From NCBI GenBank assembly GCA_902610815.1, contig CACLXG010000003.1, forward strand, positions 85,705 through 149,704: a stretch of 64,000 nucleotides of DNA, given 5' to 3'. The DNA comes from an uncultured Candidatus Actinomarina sp. Its GTDB lineage: Bacteria > Actinomycetota > Acidimicrobiia > Actinomarinales > Actinomarinaceae. Positions 28,537-38,672 of this stretch are shown one piece after another. The position numbers were made by a program, and so were the translations under genes. Numbering within the stretch: position 1 is the first letter of the stretch; every line of letters starts with the position of its first letter. Under the pieces are notes generated by a model. The model saw only the letters and a list, made by a program, of their open reading frames with translations, was not told where the DNA came from and ran no database searches.

Positions 28537-29737
28537 ATGGTAAGTTTTTCATAGCCACAGCCTCTATTACACCACTTTGGAAAACTCGTAATCCAAATTT
28601 TGGAAGAATTGCAAATAAGTGATCAAAAATGTCTGATTGTATTTTTTCATAAGCAACCCACTCTGTTGTATTCGTAAATGTATATATTTCTATAGGCACT
28701 CCTTCAGGAGAAGAGGGTAATTGACGAACTAAAAAAGTCATGGTGTCAGTGTTTAAATTTTGACTTTGCTTCAAATAGTTCTCAACATAGGCTCTATAAG
28801 TTCCAATATTTGTTAATCTCCTAGTTTCTAATTGGTTAGAAGACTCACTGTTTAATTTATTAAACTCTTCTAACTCATCGTTTTTTTCTGAAATATAGCT
28901 CTTAATTGGTGAAAGCTTTTGAAGTTCGACTATTTCTTCTGCAGTTAAAAACTTAATACTAGAAATATCTATTAATATTGATCTTTTTATCCTCCTCCCT
29001 CCATACTCAGACATTGCCCTCCAGTTTTTCACAGAAGTATTAACAATTTTTGATGTAGGTATTGTTGTAATTGTTTTGTCCCAATTTTGTACTTTTACAG
29101 TGTGAAGGGCTATATCTACAACATCTCCATCTGCACCAAACTCGGGAACCTCTATCCAGTCACCAATTTTAATTATGTCATTTTGACCAATTTGGACTGA
29201 TGCTACAAAAGAAAGAATTGTATCTTGAAAGACTAACAACAATACTGCAGTCAAAGCTCCAAGACCACTTATGTAATAAGCAACTGATTGACCAGTTATT
29301 ATTGCAAAAATAATTATTGCGATGAATGATGCGATAATTATTTTAATTATTTGAATATATCCTTTGATAGGTTTATTTTTTAATACATCTATATTTTCAG
29401 AAACTTTATTGAACACAGTGAGCATTTCAAGAATGGTAAGACCGACAAACAAAGTCAGTAATGAATCAAGAAGTCTAGAAATTATTGGATTTGAAAATAT
29501 TTCAAGATTAAATCTAGGAGACGAGGTCAAAAAGGTAAAAACTATAATTACTAGAACATATGAAAGTCGGTTCAGAAATTTTTTTTCCAGAAATAAATCA
29601 TCAATAAACGTTGATGTTCTTTTTGCTATTTTTTTTAAAGCAGGAAAGAGGATGCTTCTCAATACAAAATAAGTAATGATTAAAATCCCAAAAATTATTG
29701 CAAGAGACGAGAGTTCTGAGGTTGATAAATTATTCAT
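28517..29737 (-). CDS. Mechanosensitive ion channel, MscS family
   Basis: GQNDIIKIGDWIEVPEFGADGDVVDIALHTVKVQNWDKTITTIPTSKIVNTSVKNW. Confidence 0.88.
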   Translation of the reverse strand: MNNLSTSELSSLAIIFGILIITYFVLRSILFPALKKIAKRTSTFIDDLFLEKKFLNRLSYVLVIIVFTFLTSSPRFNLEIFSNPIISRLLDSLLTLFVGLTILEMLTVFNKVSENIDVLKNKPIKGYIQIIKIIIASFIAIIIFAIITGQSVAYYISGLGALTAVLLLVFQDTILSFVASVQIGQNDIIKIGDWIEVPEFGADGDVVDIALHTVKVQNWDKTITTIPTSKIVNTSVKNWRAMSEYGGRRIKRSILIDISSIKFLTAEEIVELQKLSPIKSYISEKNDELEEFNKLNSESSNQLETRRLTNIGTYRAYVENYLKQSQNLNTDTMTFLVRQLPSSPEGVPIEIYTFTNTTEWVAYEKIQSDIFDHLFAILPKFGLRVFQSGVIEAVAMKNLPFNQLDE

Positions 29738-29751
29738 AATTAAATTTTACC

Positions 29752-30432
29752 TTAAAATCCTTTTTGTTGGCTTATCCAAGGTTTAGGTGAATTATTTAGG
29801 AATTCGTCAACACTTGGACCATTTAAATTTTGTAAACTTCTTTGACCGACAATATATGAAATTACTAAAAGAATCAAGGTGCTTTGATTAGATGTTGCAA
29901 GTTTGATTACAACCAGTATTTCAGGATTGTTAAAGAAGTAAATTTGCAACCCAGCCTTTAGAGACAAATAAATGGTCCAGATAATAGCAACTTTTGTATA
30001 AGCTGGGCGTACTCTTGGGTGAAAATACCACTCTTTAGGCCAATTCCTAAATGCTTTTGAACTATATATGGTAAATGGCTTTCTTATGAGTATCGAAATT
30101 AATCCAAAGATTGCAATTGTTGCGTCTCTTATAATTCCAGGAATGAAAAATCCAGAAGCACTTCCTTGAAGTCTTGCTAGAAGTAGTGCAATAGCAGATC
30201 CAACAAATCCGTAAAAAACAAACTTTAAATCTTGTTTTCTCAGTCTTCTGTAAATTAGAAAAACAATTAGTAATCCACCTGTACTAAAGATCGCTGTATT
30301 TAAATCAACAAAGTTAGCCAACACTACAAAAAACACTGGAGCAATTACAGCATCAATTACACCTTCATTGTTTGGAAGTAAATCTTTAACTTCTTCTCTT
30401 ATTTCAAGAAATTTTGATTTAAATTTATCCAA
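29752..30432 (-). CDS. DUF3159-like polytopic membrane protein
   Basis: Multiple TM segments; RKPFTIYSSKAFRNWPKEWYFHPRVRPAYTKVAIIWTIYL. Confidence 0.6.
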   Translation of the reverse strand: MDKFKSKFLEIREEVKDLLPNNEGVIDAVIAPVFFVVLANFVDLNTAIFSTGGLLIVFLIYRRLRKQDLKFVFYGFVGSAIALLLARLQGSASGFFIPGIIRDATIAIFGLISILIRKPFTIYSSKAFRNWPKEWYFHPRVRPAYTKVAIIWTIYLSLKAGLQIYFFNNPEILVVIKLATSNQSTLILLVISYIVGQRSLQNLNGPSVDEFLNNSPKPWISQQKGF

Positions 30433-30433
30433 T

Positions 30434-31696
30434 TTATTGAAATTTATCTCTAAACGTTTTTTCGTCGACGTTTTTATTAACTTGATTTTCTAAATCTGGA
30501 AATTCTAATTTAAATTCTTTTTCAAGCTCTTTTTTTAATTCTTCAGCAGATAAATTGTTAAAAATTTCTTCTTGAATTTTTCTATATGCTGTATCTCTAT
30601 CAACTCCGTTGTTCACAAGATATGAAAGATATTTTTGACTTACAGATTTATTTTTTGCATCTTCAAGGTTTACATTTATTTTTTCATAATTTATAACTAG
30701 GTGTTTTAGTATTGAATTCAACTCGATACTCATAAAACTAATAAGGTGAAAAGCATCTGGGAGCATAATCCTTTCTACTGAGGAATTAGAAATGTCTCTT
30801 TCGTTCCATAAAACCATATTCTCTAAGCTAGTGCTCACATAAGATCTCATTATTCTTGCTAAACCGGTTATTCTTTCGCTACCAATAGGATTCTTTTTAT
30901 GTGGCATTGCCGAAGAACCTTTTTGTCCATCTTTAAATGACTCGAACATTTCAGATATCTCAGAACGCTGATAGCTACGTATGTTTGTAGCAATCCTTTC
31001 ATAAGTAGATGCGAGTATACCAAGTGAGCTAACAACTTCTGCATACCGGTCTCTACTTACAATCTGATTTGCAAACTGTTCAGGCTTTAAATTCAATTTC
31101 TCAAGTGTAAGCTTCTCCATTTCCGAAGTAACTACTGAGTGGTTTCCAACTGGGCCACTTAATTTACCAAAAGAAATATTATTTTTAGAATTCTCAAGTC
31201 GATTCAATCCTCGAGCAACTTCTAGATGCCAGTTGCCAAAGATATTTCCTAAAAAAGTTTCTTCTGCGTAAACACCATGAGTTCTCCCAATAATCGAAGT
31301 ATCTTTTTCTTGCACAGCTTTTTCCTGTAAAGTTGAAAGCAAATCGTTTACTAAACCCTTAACATAATCAAGTGACTGCATAATTAAAACGCTATTTGCA
31401 GTATCTACTATGTCTGAGCTTGTTAATCCATAATGTATCCAATTAGAACCTTCACCAACTTTTTTTTGCAATATATCAACAAATGAAGCTAAGTCATGGT
31501 TTGTAATCTCCTCTTGTTTATACACTTCATCCTTTTGAACAATTGATTGATTTATTTTTTTAGCGATTCCATTTTCAGCTACACCCAACCCTTCTAGTGT
31601 CTCAACATATTTTTCTTGAACCAATTTCCATGTATCGAATTTGTTTTGATCTTCCCAAATAGAATTAATTTCTGGATTTAAATATCTTTCAATCAT
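30434..31696 (-). CDS. purB: Adenylosuccinate lyase
   Basis: IHYGLTSSDIVDTANSV, GRTHGVYAEET, GQKGSSAMPHKKNPIGSERITGLAR. Confidence 0.95.
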   Translation of the reverse strand: MIERYLNPEINSIWEDQNKFDTWKLVQEKYVETLEGLGVAENGIAKKINQSIVQKDEVYKQEEITNHDLASFVDILQKKVGEGSNWIHYGLTSSDIVDTANSVLIMQSLDYVKGLVNDLLSTLQEKAVQEKDTSIIGRTHGVYAEETFLGNIFGNWHLEVARGLNRLENSKNNISFGKLSGPVGNHSVVTSEMEKLTLEKLNLKPEQFANQIVSRDRYAEVVSSLGILASTYERIATNIRSYQRSEISEMFESFKDGQKGSSAMPHKKNPIGSERITGLARIMRSYVSTSLENMVLWNERDISNSSVERIMLPDAFHLISFMSIELNSILKHLVINYEKINVNLEDAKNKSVSQKYLSYLVNNGVDRDTAYRKIQEEIFNNLSAEELKKELEKEFKLEFPDLENQVNKNVDEKTFRDKFQ

Positions 31697-31697
31697 T

Positions 31698-32969
31698 TTA
31701 AATTATTATATTTTCTGTTCTCTCAGGCCCAACAGAGATGAACGTAATGGGTACTTCAATAAAGTCTTCAATTGCTTTTATGTAAGTTTGTGCATTTTTG
31801 GGTAAGTCTTCAAAATTCTTTACAGAGGAAATATCTTCTGTCCAGCCATCAAAAGCTTGATAAACAGGCTCAGCTTTATAATGAATACTTTCTTTATATG
31901 GATAATTTGTAAAAAGCTCATTTTCATATTTGTATCCAATACATAAATTTATTTCTTCTAGTCCTGAGAGAACATCAAGTTTAGTTATAAATAGCTCAGT
32001 TAAAGAATTAACTCTTACTGAAAACTTCAAAGAAATTAAATCAAGCCAACCACATCTTCTTCTACGACCAGTAACTACACCAAACTCTGCACCCTTTTCG
32101 ATTAGATAATCACCAATCTCATTTTTTTGTTCTGTTATAAATGGTCCACTTCCAACTCGAGATATATAGGCTTTTGTTACTCCAACAATACGATCTATAT
32201 TTTTTGGACCAACTCCGGATCCAATAGCAGCATTACCCGCTGAAGTATTTGAGCTAGTTACAAATGGATAAGTTCCATGATCTATGTCGAGCAGTGTTCC
32301 CTGAGCTCCTTCAAATAAAATTGTTTTGTTCTCTTTAATAGCATTTTCAATTAAAAGTGAGGTGTCTTTTATATGGTTAGCAACAATATCTCTATAACCA
32401 TTAAATTCTTCAATTATTTCCTCAGCTACCAAAGGGGGTCGCTCGTAGATTTTTGTAAGAGTGAGGTTAGTTTCTTCAATATTTGATTTTACTTTTTTTT
32501 CAAATACTTCTTGGTCTAACAAGTCCTGTACCCTTATGCCACGTCTCTGTATTTTGTCCGCATAACAAGGTCCAATTCCTTTTTTTGTGGTTCCTATTTT
32601 GTTTTCTCCTAAACTCTCTTCAATCAATTCGTCAAGTAATTTGTGATAGGGCATTATAAGATGAGCATTTGGTGAAATAGCTAACTTCTCAGTATCTATG
32701 TTCTTATCTTCTAACATTTTGAGTTCTTGTTTTAAAAAGCCCAAGTCTATTACACACCCTGAACCGATTACTGGAACACAGTCAGGATATAGAACTCCAG
32801 AAGGTGTTAAAGACAGAGCAATTTTATCTTCTCCAACTACAATTGTGTGACCAGCATTGTTTCCGCCTTGAAATCTGACAACAAAATCAGCTGTTGAAGC
32901 AAAAAAATCTGTGACTTTACCCTTACCTTCATCTCCCCACTGGGCGCCGAGAACTACGGTAGTGGACAA
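31698..32969 (-). CDS. purA: Adenylosuccinate synthetase
   Basis: TVVLGAQWGDEGKGKVTD, RFQGGNNAGHTIV, GTTKKGIGPCYADK, GVTKAYISRVGSGPF. Confidence 0.97.
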   Translation of the reverse strand: MSTTVVLGAQWGDEGKGKVTDFFASTADFVVRFQGGNNAGHTIVVGEDKIALSLTPSGVLYPDCVPVIGSGCVIDLGFLKQELKMLEDKNIDTEKLAISPNAHLIMPYHKLLDELIEESLGENKIGTTKKGIGPCYADKIQRRGIRVQDLLDQEVFEKKVKSNIEETNLTLTKIYERPPLVAEEIIEEFNGYRDIVANHIKDTSLLIENAIKENKTILFEGAQGTLLDIDHGTYPFVTSSNTSAGNAAIGSGVGPKNIDRIVGVTKAYISRVGSGPFITEQKNEIGDYLIEKGAEFGVVTGRRRRCGWLDLISLKFSVRVNSLTELFITKLDVLSGLEEINLCIGYKYENELFTNYPYKESIHYKAEPVYQAFDGWTEDISSVKNFEDLPKNAQTYIKAIEDFIEVPITFISVGPERTENIII

Positions 32970-33169
32970 TTTTTTCTCCTTAGATACAACATAAAATAAT
33001 AATGCAGTTTTCTTATAAACAGTAGGAGTTTCTTAGCGAATTTATATTAAATTGCAAACAGTTTGTTTATTTACATAATTTTTCGTTGATACATAAATCT
33101 AACTATATTAAATTAATAACATACGGCTTCTAATGAAGCTGTCTACTTTTAATTAAAAGGAGATAAACA

Positions 33170-34252
33170 TTGAATAAAAAAGCAATTGTTTTTCTTTTAG
33201 TATTTGCAATGGTAATTGTCGCTTGTGGAGACACAGCCGAAGAAGAAGTTGCTGTTGAAGCTACTGAAGAAGAACATGACCACGAAGGGGAATCAACTCT
33301 TGAACAAGTTCAAGAAAGAGGATTCCTTAAGTGCGGTGTTAGCACCGGTGCAACTGGATTCACTGAAGTAGGGGACGACGGTTCTTATTCAGGATTTGAC
33401 GTTGACTACTGTTATGCAGTTGCTGCTGCTGTTTTCGGCGATTACAGTAAAGTTGAATTTAAGCAACTTACTGCTGCTGAAAGATTCACAGCACTTAGCG
33501 CTGGTGAAATCGACGTGTTAATAAGAAACACAACATGGACTCAAAGCCGAGACACTGAGCTTGGTAATGATTTTGGACCAACAACTTACTTTGACGGTCA
33601 ACAATTAATGGGTAGAGTTTCTGATGGACTTTCTTCATCTTCAACTCTTGCTGACATTGATGGTCTAAGAGTATGTACAAATGCTGGTACAACCACTGAA
33701 AAGAATATTACAGAAGGTGCTGGACTTGTAGGAGCTACTATTGAGCTCGTTACAGTTGAAGCATTCTCAGAAGCAATTGACAAGTTCATTGCTGGTGAGT
33801 GTGATATTGTAACAACAGACGGTTCAGGATTAGTTGGTAGAAGAGCAGTTAATGATGCTCTTAATGACTGGGCAATTTTCCCACAATCACCAATTTCAAA
33901 AGAACCATTAGGTCCAACATACAGATCAAATGATAGCCAATGGGCTGACATCATTAACTGGACTGTTTATGCAACAGTCATTGCTGATGAGTATGGAGTT
34001 ACAAGAGCTAACATCGACTCATTTGACTATGATGCTGCACCAGAAATGGGTAGATTATTTGGTAAGAATGACGGAGAGCTTCAAACCAAGATGGGTCTTA
34101 GTGCTGATGCGTATTACAACGTTGTAAAGCAAATCGGTAACTACGACGAAATCTTCTCACGAAACCTAAATCCATTAGGTCTCTATAGAGAAGGTGGAGC
34201 TAACGCTCGCTGGACAGAAGGCGGATTAGTTTACGCACCACCAGCAAGGTAA
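33170..34252 (+). CDS. Amino-acid ABC transporter substrate-binding lipoprotein (AapJ-like)
   Basis: TTG start behind AAAAGGAG; lipobox VIVACGD; RGFLKCGVSTGATGF, GFDVDYCYAVAAAVFGD, IDVLIRNTTWTQSRDTELGNDFGPTTYFDGQQLM. Confidence 0.92.
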   Translation: MNKKAIVFLLVFAMVIVACGDTAEEEVAVEATEEEHDHEGESTLEQVQERGFLKCGVSTGATGFTEVGDDGSYSGFDVDYCYAVAAAVFGDYSKVEFKQLTAAERFTALSAGEIDVLIRNTTWTQSRDTELGNDFGPTTYFDGQQLMGRVSDGLSSSSTLADIDGLRVCTNAGTTTEKNITEGAGLVGATIELVTVEAFSEAIDKFIAGECDIVTTDGSGLVGRRAVNDALNDWAIFPQSPISKEPLGPTYRSNDSQWADIINWTVYATVIADEYGVTRANIDSFDYDAAPEMGRLFGKNDGELQTKMGLSADAYYNVVKQIGNYDEIFSRNLNPLGLYREGGANARWTEGGLVYAPPAR

Positions 34253-34271
34253 TTTTTACCTATTTATAATT

Positions 34272-34300
34272 AGTAAAAGGGGCTTTTAGCCCCTTTTACT
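34272..34300 (+). terminator. Intercistronic terminator/attenuator (12-bp perfect stem)
   Basis: AGTAAAAGGGGC-TTTTA-GCCCCTTTTACT between binding-protein and permease genes. Confidence 0.75.
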
Positions 34301-34335
34301 TTGAATATGAAAACTTAATCTGATAGGATTTATTT

Positions 34336-36135
34336 ATGAAAAATGGACTAAAAGCACTTTCCTTTTTTAGGAATGTTGTTTTTCTAAAGTGGGCATCACA
34401 AATCATTTTTCTAGTAGGTCTTTTATACATAATCTGGAGCTATATTCAGAATGCAGTTGTAAATCTTGAACAAACAAATATAGCTTTTTCATGGGGATGG
34501 TTAGGAGAAACACCAGGTGTTTCGATAGCAGAAGGCATGTATACTCTTCCTAATTCTGGTCGTCAGATGATTCAAGTTGGAATGTTAAATATGTTAAGAG
34601 TCACAGTCACAGGTATTTTTGCTGCTACATTTTTAGGTACGTTTCTTGGAATTGCTCGACTTTCAAAAAACTATATAGTCGAGAAAACCTCCACAGGCCT
34701 TCTAGAGGTTGTTCGTAATGTTCCCTTACTAGTCCAAATTTTCTTCTTCCAAGCTTTTGTTTTAACTTTTCCTAGACTTGAGGTTTTTGATGTAGGGACA
34801 TATAACCTTCATGTGAGCGCAAAAGGCATTGCTTTCCCGTGGCTAAATAGACAGCCCACAGCATATTTATTTTGGGTTTATCTATTGGCTATTCTTATTT
34901 TGGCTAACAGAATTTATAAATGGCGGGTACAAATTCTTGAAAGAGAAGGTAGAGAAACTAGGCCTTTTCTTTGGTCAGTTGGAATCTTTCTCGGACTACT
35001 AGTCGCTGGCTGGTATGGAGGATATCGAATCATGGGTATCATTGGATTTTTAGCTGGCTATATTTCAACCGGAGTTGACCTTCTACCTGCAATCTTTTAT
35101 CAGATACTTTTCTCTTCAATTGCAGTATTTATTGGTTTCAAGTCTACAAAGAAGTTTATAGATAGTAAAAAATCAGAAGAAGCACAAGGAATTTATAGCG
35201 ACGATGATTATTTTAAAATAATATTAAATGTCATAGTTGTATTACTAGTTGTTGTTTTAATGTTTTCTTCTGTAGGATTGGGTCTTTCTAACTTTTTAGT
35301 TGGTGACGAAATTGTTTTTAAAGCTGACTGGGGAGTTCCACAGTTCTTTGACGGAGTTAATAATAAATTATATTGGAACCCAGAAGCAAAAATTGTATTA
35401 GATCCTCAACTGGACGGAATGAAAAGAGCAGAAATCATAGATTGGATTGCCGTCCCCGGAACAGAAGTGACAGAGGGTGATGTGGTAGCAAGAGCCACAG
35501 CAAAAGACTTAAAGGGAGATTTAAATCAAGAAATTTCTATTTATGCGAAATACACAGGTGTAATAGAAGAAGTTTTTGTGTCTGAGGGAGACACTGTAAA
35601 AATAAATGAAAAAACATATGACATTCGAGTAACAGACAGCAAGCCATTAGAACTTTCAAGACCACGGGTTGAACAAATCGGAACAACTAAATTTAAAAGA
35701 TATGCTGATGGGTATGGCAAAAGCCTTTCCGTAGGATATTTTGCTATTTGGCTTGGCGTAGTGCTCTATACTGCAATATTTATCTCAGAAGTAGTTAGAG
35801 CTGGAATAATGGCAGTTTCAAAAGGACAGTCTGAAGCAGGTCTTTCTCTTGGACTAGGAAGGGGTGCCCTATTAAGGTTAGTTGTCTTACCGCAGGCAAT
35901 AAGGGTAATGCTTCCACCAATGGGTAATCAATATCTAAACCTTGCCAAGAACACGTCTTTAGGGATAGCCGTGGCATATCCAGAAATTGTTGCAGTAGGA
36001 CAAACTTTATACAATCAAGAAGGGCAGACATTGCCAGTATTTTTAATCTGGATGGCATTTTATAGTACAGTAAGTTTGACTATTTCAACAATAATCAATT
36101 ATTACAATAGAAAAATGAAGATAGTGGAGAGGTAA
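34336..36135 (+). CDS. General amino-acid ABC permease (AapQ-like) with inserted biotinyl/lipoyl-like domain
   Basis: VEVVRNVPLLVQIFFFQ, FISEVVRAGIMAVSKGQSEAGLSLGLGRG, PPMGNQYLNLAKNTSLGIAVAYPEIV; extra segment DWIAVPGTEVTEGDVVARA...AKYTGVIEEVFVSEGDTV. Confidence 0.9.
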   Translation: MKNGLKALSFFRNVVFLKWASQIIFLVGLLYIIWSYIQNAVVNLEQTNIAFSWGWLGETPGVSIAEGMYTLPNSGRQMIQVGMLNMLRVTVTGIFAATFLGTFLGIARLSKNYIVEKTSTGLLEVVRNVPLLVQIFFFQAFVLTFPRLEVFDVGTYNLHVSAKGIAFPWLNRQPTAYLFWVYLLAILILANRIYKWRVQILEREGRETRPFLWSVGIFLGLLVAGWYGGYRIMGIIGFLAGYISTGVDLLPAIFYQILFSSIAVFIGFKSTKKFIDSKKSEEAQGIYSDDDYFKIILNVIVVLLVVVLMFSSVGLGLSNFLVGDEIVFKADWGVPQFFDGVNNKLYWNPEAKIVLDPQLDGMKRAEIIDWIAVPGTEVTEGDVVARATAKDLKGDLNQEISIYAKYTGVIEEVFVSEGDTVKINEKTYDIRVTDSKPLELSRPRVEQIGTTKFKRYADGYGKSLSVGYFAIWLGVVLYTAIFISEVVRAGIMAVSKGQSEAGLSLGLGRGALLRLVVLPQAIRVMLPPMGNQYLNLAKNTSLGIAVAYPEIVAVGQTLYNQEGQTLPVFLIWMAFYSTVSLTISTIINYYNRKMKIVER

Positions 36136-37937
36136 TGGTTGATTTAATTAAAAAGAATGTAAAGTCATTACAGGAGAGTCTGTTCTCATCAATTGGATCT
36201 TCAGTTTTAACCATAGCCACAACCTATCTTGTAATTAACTTTTTCAGAGGAATGCTTGGTTTTGCATTAACGTCAGACAAAGACTGGCTAGCCGTGTTAA
36301 ATAATATGCAGCTTTACATGGTTCAAGCCTACCCTGAGGAGGACTTCATTAGAGTTTGGCTATCAGTAGGACTTACTTTTGTTCTTGCAGGGCTATCAAT
36401 TGGTATTTGGAGAAGCGAAGAAAGGGTCAAAAGTTCACAAGTTTTTAATTCATTTTTCAAGGGAGGTCTTGGTGTATTATTTTTTACAATCATTGCTCCA
36501 ACAAATGCCAGTTTTATGGGAAATGATGGATCTGTCATAACAGAAGAAGTCTTTTCTATGGATTCAAGGTTAGGGATATTGATTCCGGTTGTTGTTTTTT
36601 GTGTAATATTTTTTAGTATTCGATTTATAAACGTGAAATTTACTGTAAATAGTTCTGACATGGTTTTCTTTTATTTATTTATTCCAGTAGCACTTCTTTG
36701 GTTTGTAAAGCTTCCAACTATTCAACTAGATCAAAATAATGAAAGAATTATTCCTGACCCCATAATGCCTATAGCTAGTAGCACAAAAATTCCGTGGACA
36801 GTTATTTTTGTATCATTCTTAGTTAGTTACTTTATTGGAATGTATCTTAAAAATATAAAAAGTATTAAATCAATCATGTCTTTATCGTGGTTTTTACTAC
36901 CTCTTTTAATTTTTTCTTGGATATTCAAAAAACCACAAATTGATATGTCACTTGTGCTTGGTAGTGATCTTCCTATATTCGGAGTCTTCTTGCTTTGGGG
37001 TTTTCTAGTAATTACTTTTGTAAATAACTCTATTTTTAAAAAATATTATTCAACCTACTTAGGTGTAACATTTCTATTGACACTTGCTGGAGTGTTTTCT
37101 GGTTTACCAATGTTGGCTAAAACTTGCTTGCTTTTAATAACTTTATTTTCTGTTGTAGTACCAGCGGTATCAACCTCGTCACAGGGTAAAAGGAGTCTTT
37201 TAATCGTATGGGCGGTTGCGTTAGTTACTCTCACTTTTCTTCTTAGAGGGGGAGCATCAGATACAGGTATAGTTGTTCCAGGTTCAAGTATTTTTGGAGG
37301 TTTCTCTTTAACTTGGTTACTAGCAATTTTTGGCACATATGTATCATTCCCGCTTGGTGTCTTATTGGCATTAGGAAGAAATTCAAAATTACCAATAATT
37401 AGAATTGTTTGTACTGGAATTATAGAATTAACTAGGTCTGTTCCATACATAACCTGGCTATTTTTTGCAAGCGTTACATTAGCAGTATTTTTACCTGCAG
37501 GAGTTGAGTTTAATCTAATAGTTAGAGTATTAATGGTTACAGCATTCTTCAGTGGAGCATATTTTGCTGAAAATATCAGGGGTGGATTACAGTCAATTCC
37601 AAAAGGTCAATATGAAGCAGCTGATGCAATAGGAATGAGTCCTTTTCAGAAGATTTCTTTAATTATTATGCCACAGGCCTTAAGAGCTGTTATACCTACA
37701 TTGGTCAGCAGTGCTATCACCGCTTTTAAAGACTCCAGCCTTGTAACAATTATTGGATTATTTGATTTTCTCACTATTGGAAAAACTGTTATCGGAAATC
37801 AATCAATACCTGTAAACTTTGTAGGTCACGATAGAGAGAATTTAATTTTTGTTGCAATTGTGTATTGGATATTTACATTTACGCTTTCAAGACGAAGCAT
37901 GAAAGTTGAAAAGAAGTTAGGATTAGGAGAAAGGTAA
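36135..37937 (+). CDS. General amino-acid ABC permease (AapM-like), extended by extra TM region
   Basis: ELTRSVPYITWLFFASV, FFSGAYFAENIRGGLQSIPKGQYEAADAIGMSPFQKISLIIMPQALRAVIPTLVSSAITAFKDSSL. Confidence 0.9.
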   Translation: MVDLIKKNVKSLQESLFSSIGSSVLTIATTYLVINFFRGMLGFALTSDKDWLAVLNNMQLYMVQAYPEEDFIRVWLSVGLTFVLAGLSIGIWRSEERVKSSQVFNSFFKGGLGVLFFTIIAPTNASFMGNDGSVITEEVFSMDSRLGILIPVVVFCVIFFSIRFINVKFTVNSSDMVFFYLFIPVALLWFVKLPTIQLDQNNERIIPDPIMPIASSTKIPWTVIFVSFLVSYFIGMYLKNIKSIKSIMSLSWFLLPLLIFSWIFKKPQIDMSLVLGSDLPIFGVFLLWGFLVITFVNNSIFKKYYSTYLGVTFLLTLAGVFSGLPMLAKTCLLLITLFSVVVPAVSTSSQGKRSLLIVWAVALVTLTFLLRGGASDTGIVVPGSSIFGGFSLTWLLAIFGTYVSFPLGVLLALGRNSKLPIIRIVCTGIIELTRSVPYITWLFFASVTLAVFLPAGVEFNLIVRVLMVTAFFSGAYFAENIRGGLQSIPKGQYEAADAIGMSPFQKISLIIMPQALRAVIPTLVSSAITAFKDSSLVTIIGLFDFLTIGKTVIGNQSIPVNFVGHDRENLIFVAIVYWIFTFTLSRRSMKVEKKLGLGER

Positions 37938-37943
37938 TCGCTT

Positions 37944-38672
37944 ATGAGCATAATTCAAACAAAAGATGTTAAAAAATGGTTTGGAGACTTCCAAGCATTA
38001 AAAGGTATAAGTATGGATGTAGCCGAAGGAGAGGTCCTTGTTGTCTGCGGGCCTTCAGGTTCAGGCAAGTCTACGTTTATTAGATGTATTAACAGACTTG
38101 AGCAACACCAAGAAGGGCAAATAATTGTTGATGGAATTGAGCTTACAAATGATTTAAAGAATATTGAAGCAATTAGGTCTGAAGTGGGAATGGTTTTCCA
38201 AAGCTTCAATCTTTTTCCACACTTAACTGTAATGCAGAACATTACTCTTGCACAGATATGGGTTAGGAAAAAGAATAGAGCTGAATCAGAGGAAAAAGCA
38301 ATGGAACTTCTAGAGCGAGTGGGAATTCCTGAGCAAGCACAAAAATTCCCAGGACAATTATCAGGTGGACAGCAACAAAGAGTTGCTATAGCAAGAGCAC
38401 TTGCAATGGAGCCAAAAATTATGCTTTTTGATGAGCCAACTTCAGCATTAGACCCTGAAATGATTAAAGAAGTTCTAGATGTAATGAAAGAGCTAGCTAA
38501 GTCTGGAATGACAATGATTGTTGTTACTCATGAAATGGGATTTGCTAAAGAGGTTGCCGATAGAGTTATGTTATTTGACGAGGGTATGCTTGTTGAAGAA
38601 AATACTCCAGAAGAATTCTTCAACAATCCAAAGAGTGATAGAACTAAACTTTTCTTAAGTCAGATTCTCTAG
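37944..38672 (+). CDS. Amino-acid ABC transporter ATP-binding protein (AapP/GlnQ-like)
   Basis: [54 protein letters not shown]. Confidence 0.95.
   Translation: MSIIQTKDVKKWFGDFQALKGISMDVAEGEVLVVCGPSGSGKSTFIRCINRLEQHQEGQIIVDGIELTNDLKNIEAIRSEVGMVFQSFNLFPHLTVMQNITLAQIWVRKKNRAESEEKAMELLERVGIPEQAQKFPGQLSGGQQQRVAIARALAMEPKIMLFDEPTSALDPEMIKEVLDVMKELAKSGMTMIVVTHEMGFAKEVADRVMLFDEGMLVEENTPEEFFNNPKSDRTKLFLSQIL

Noticed and set aside
33055-33065. Short palindrome CAAACAGTTTG upstream of the amino-acid binding protein
   Set aside because: Too short and AT-rich to distinguish from background.
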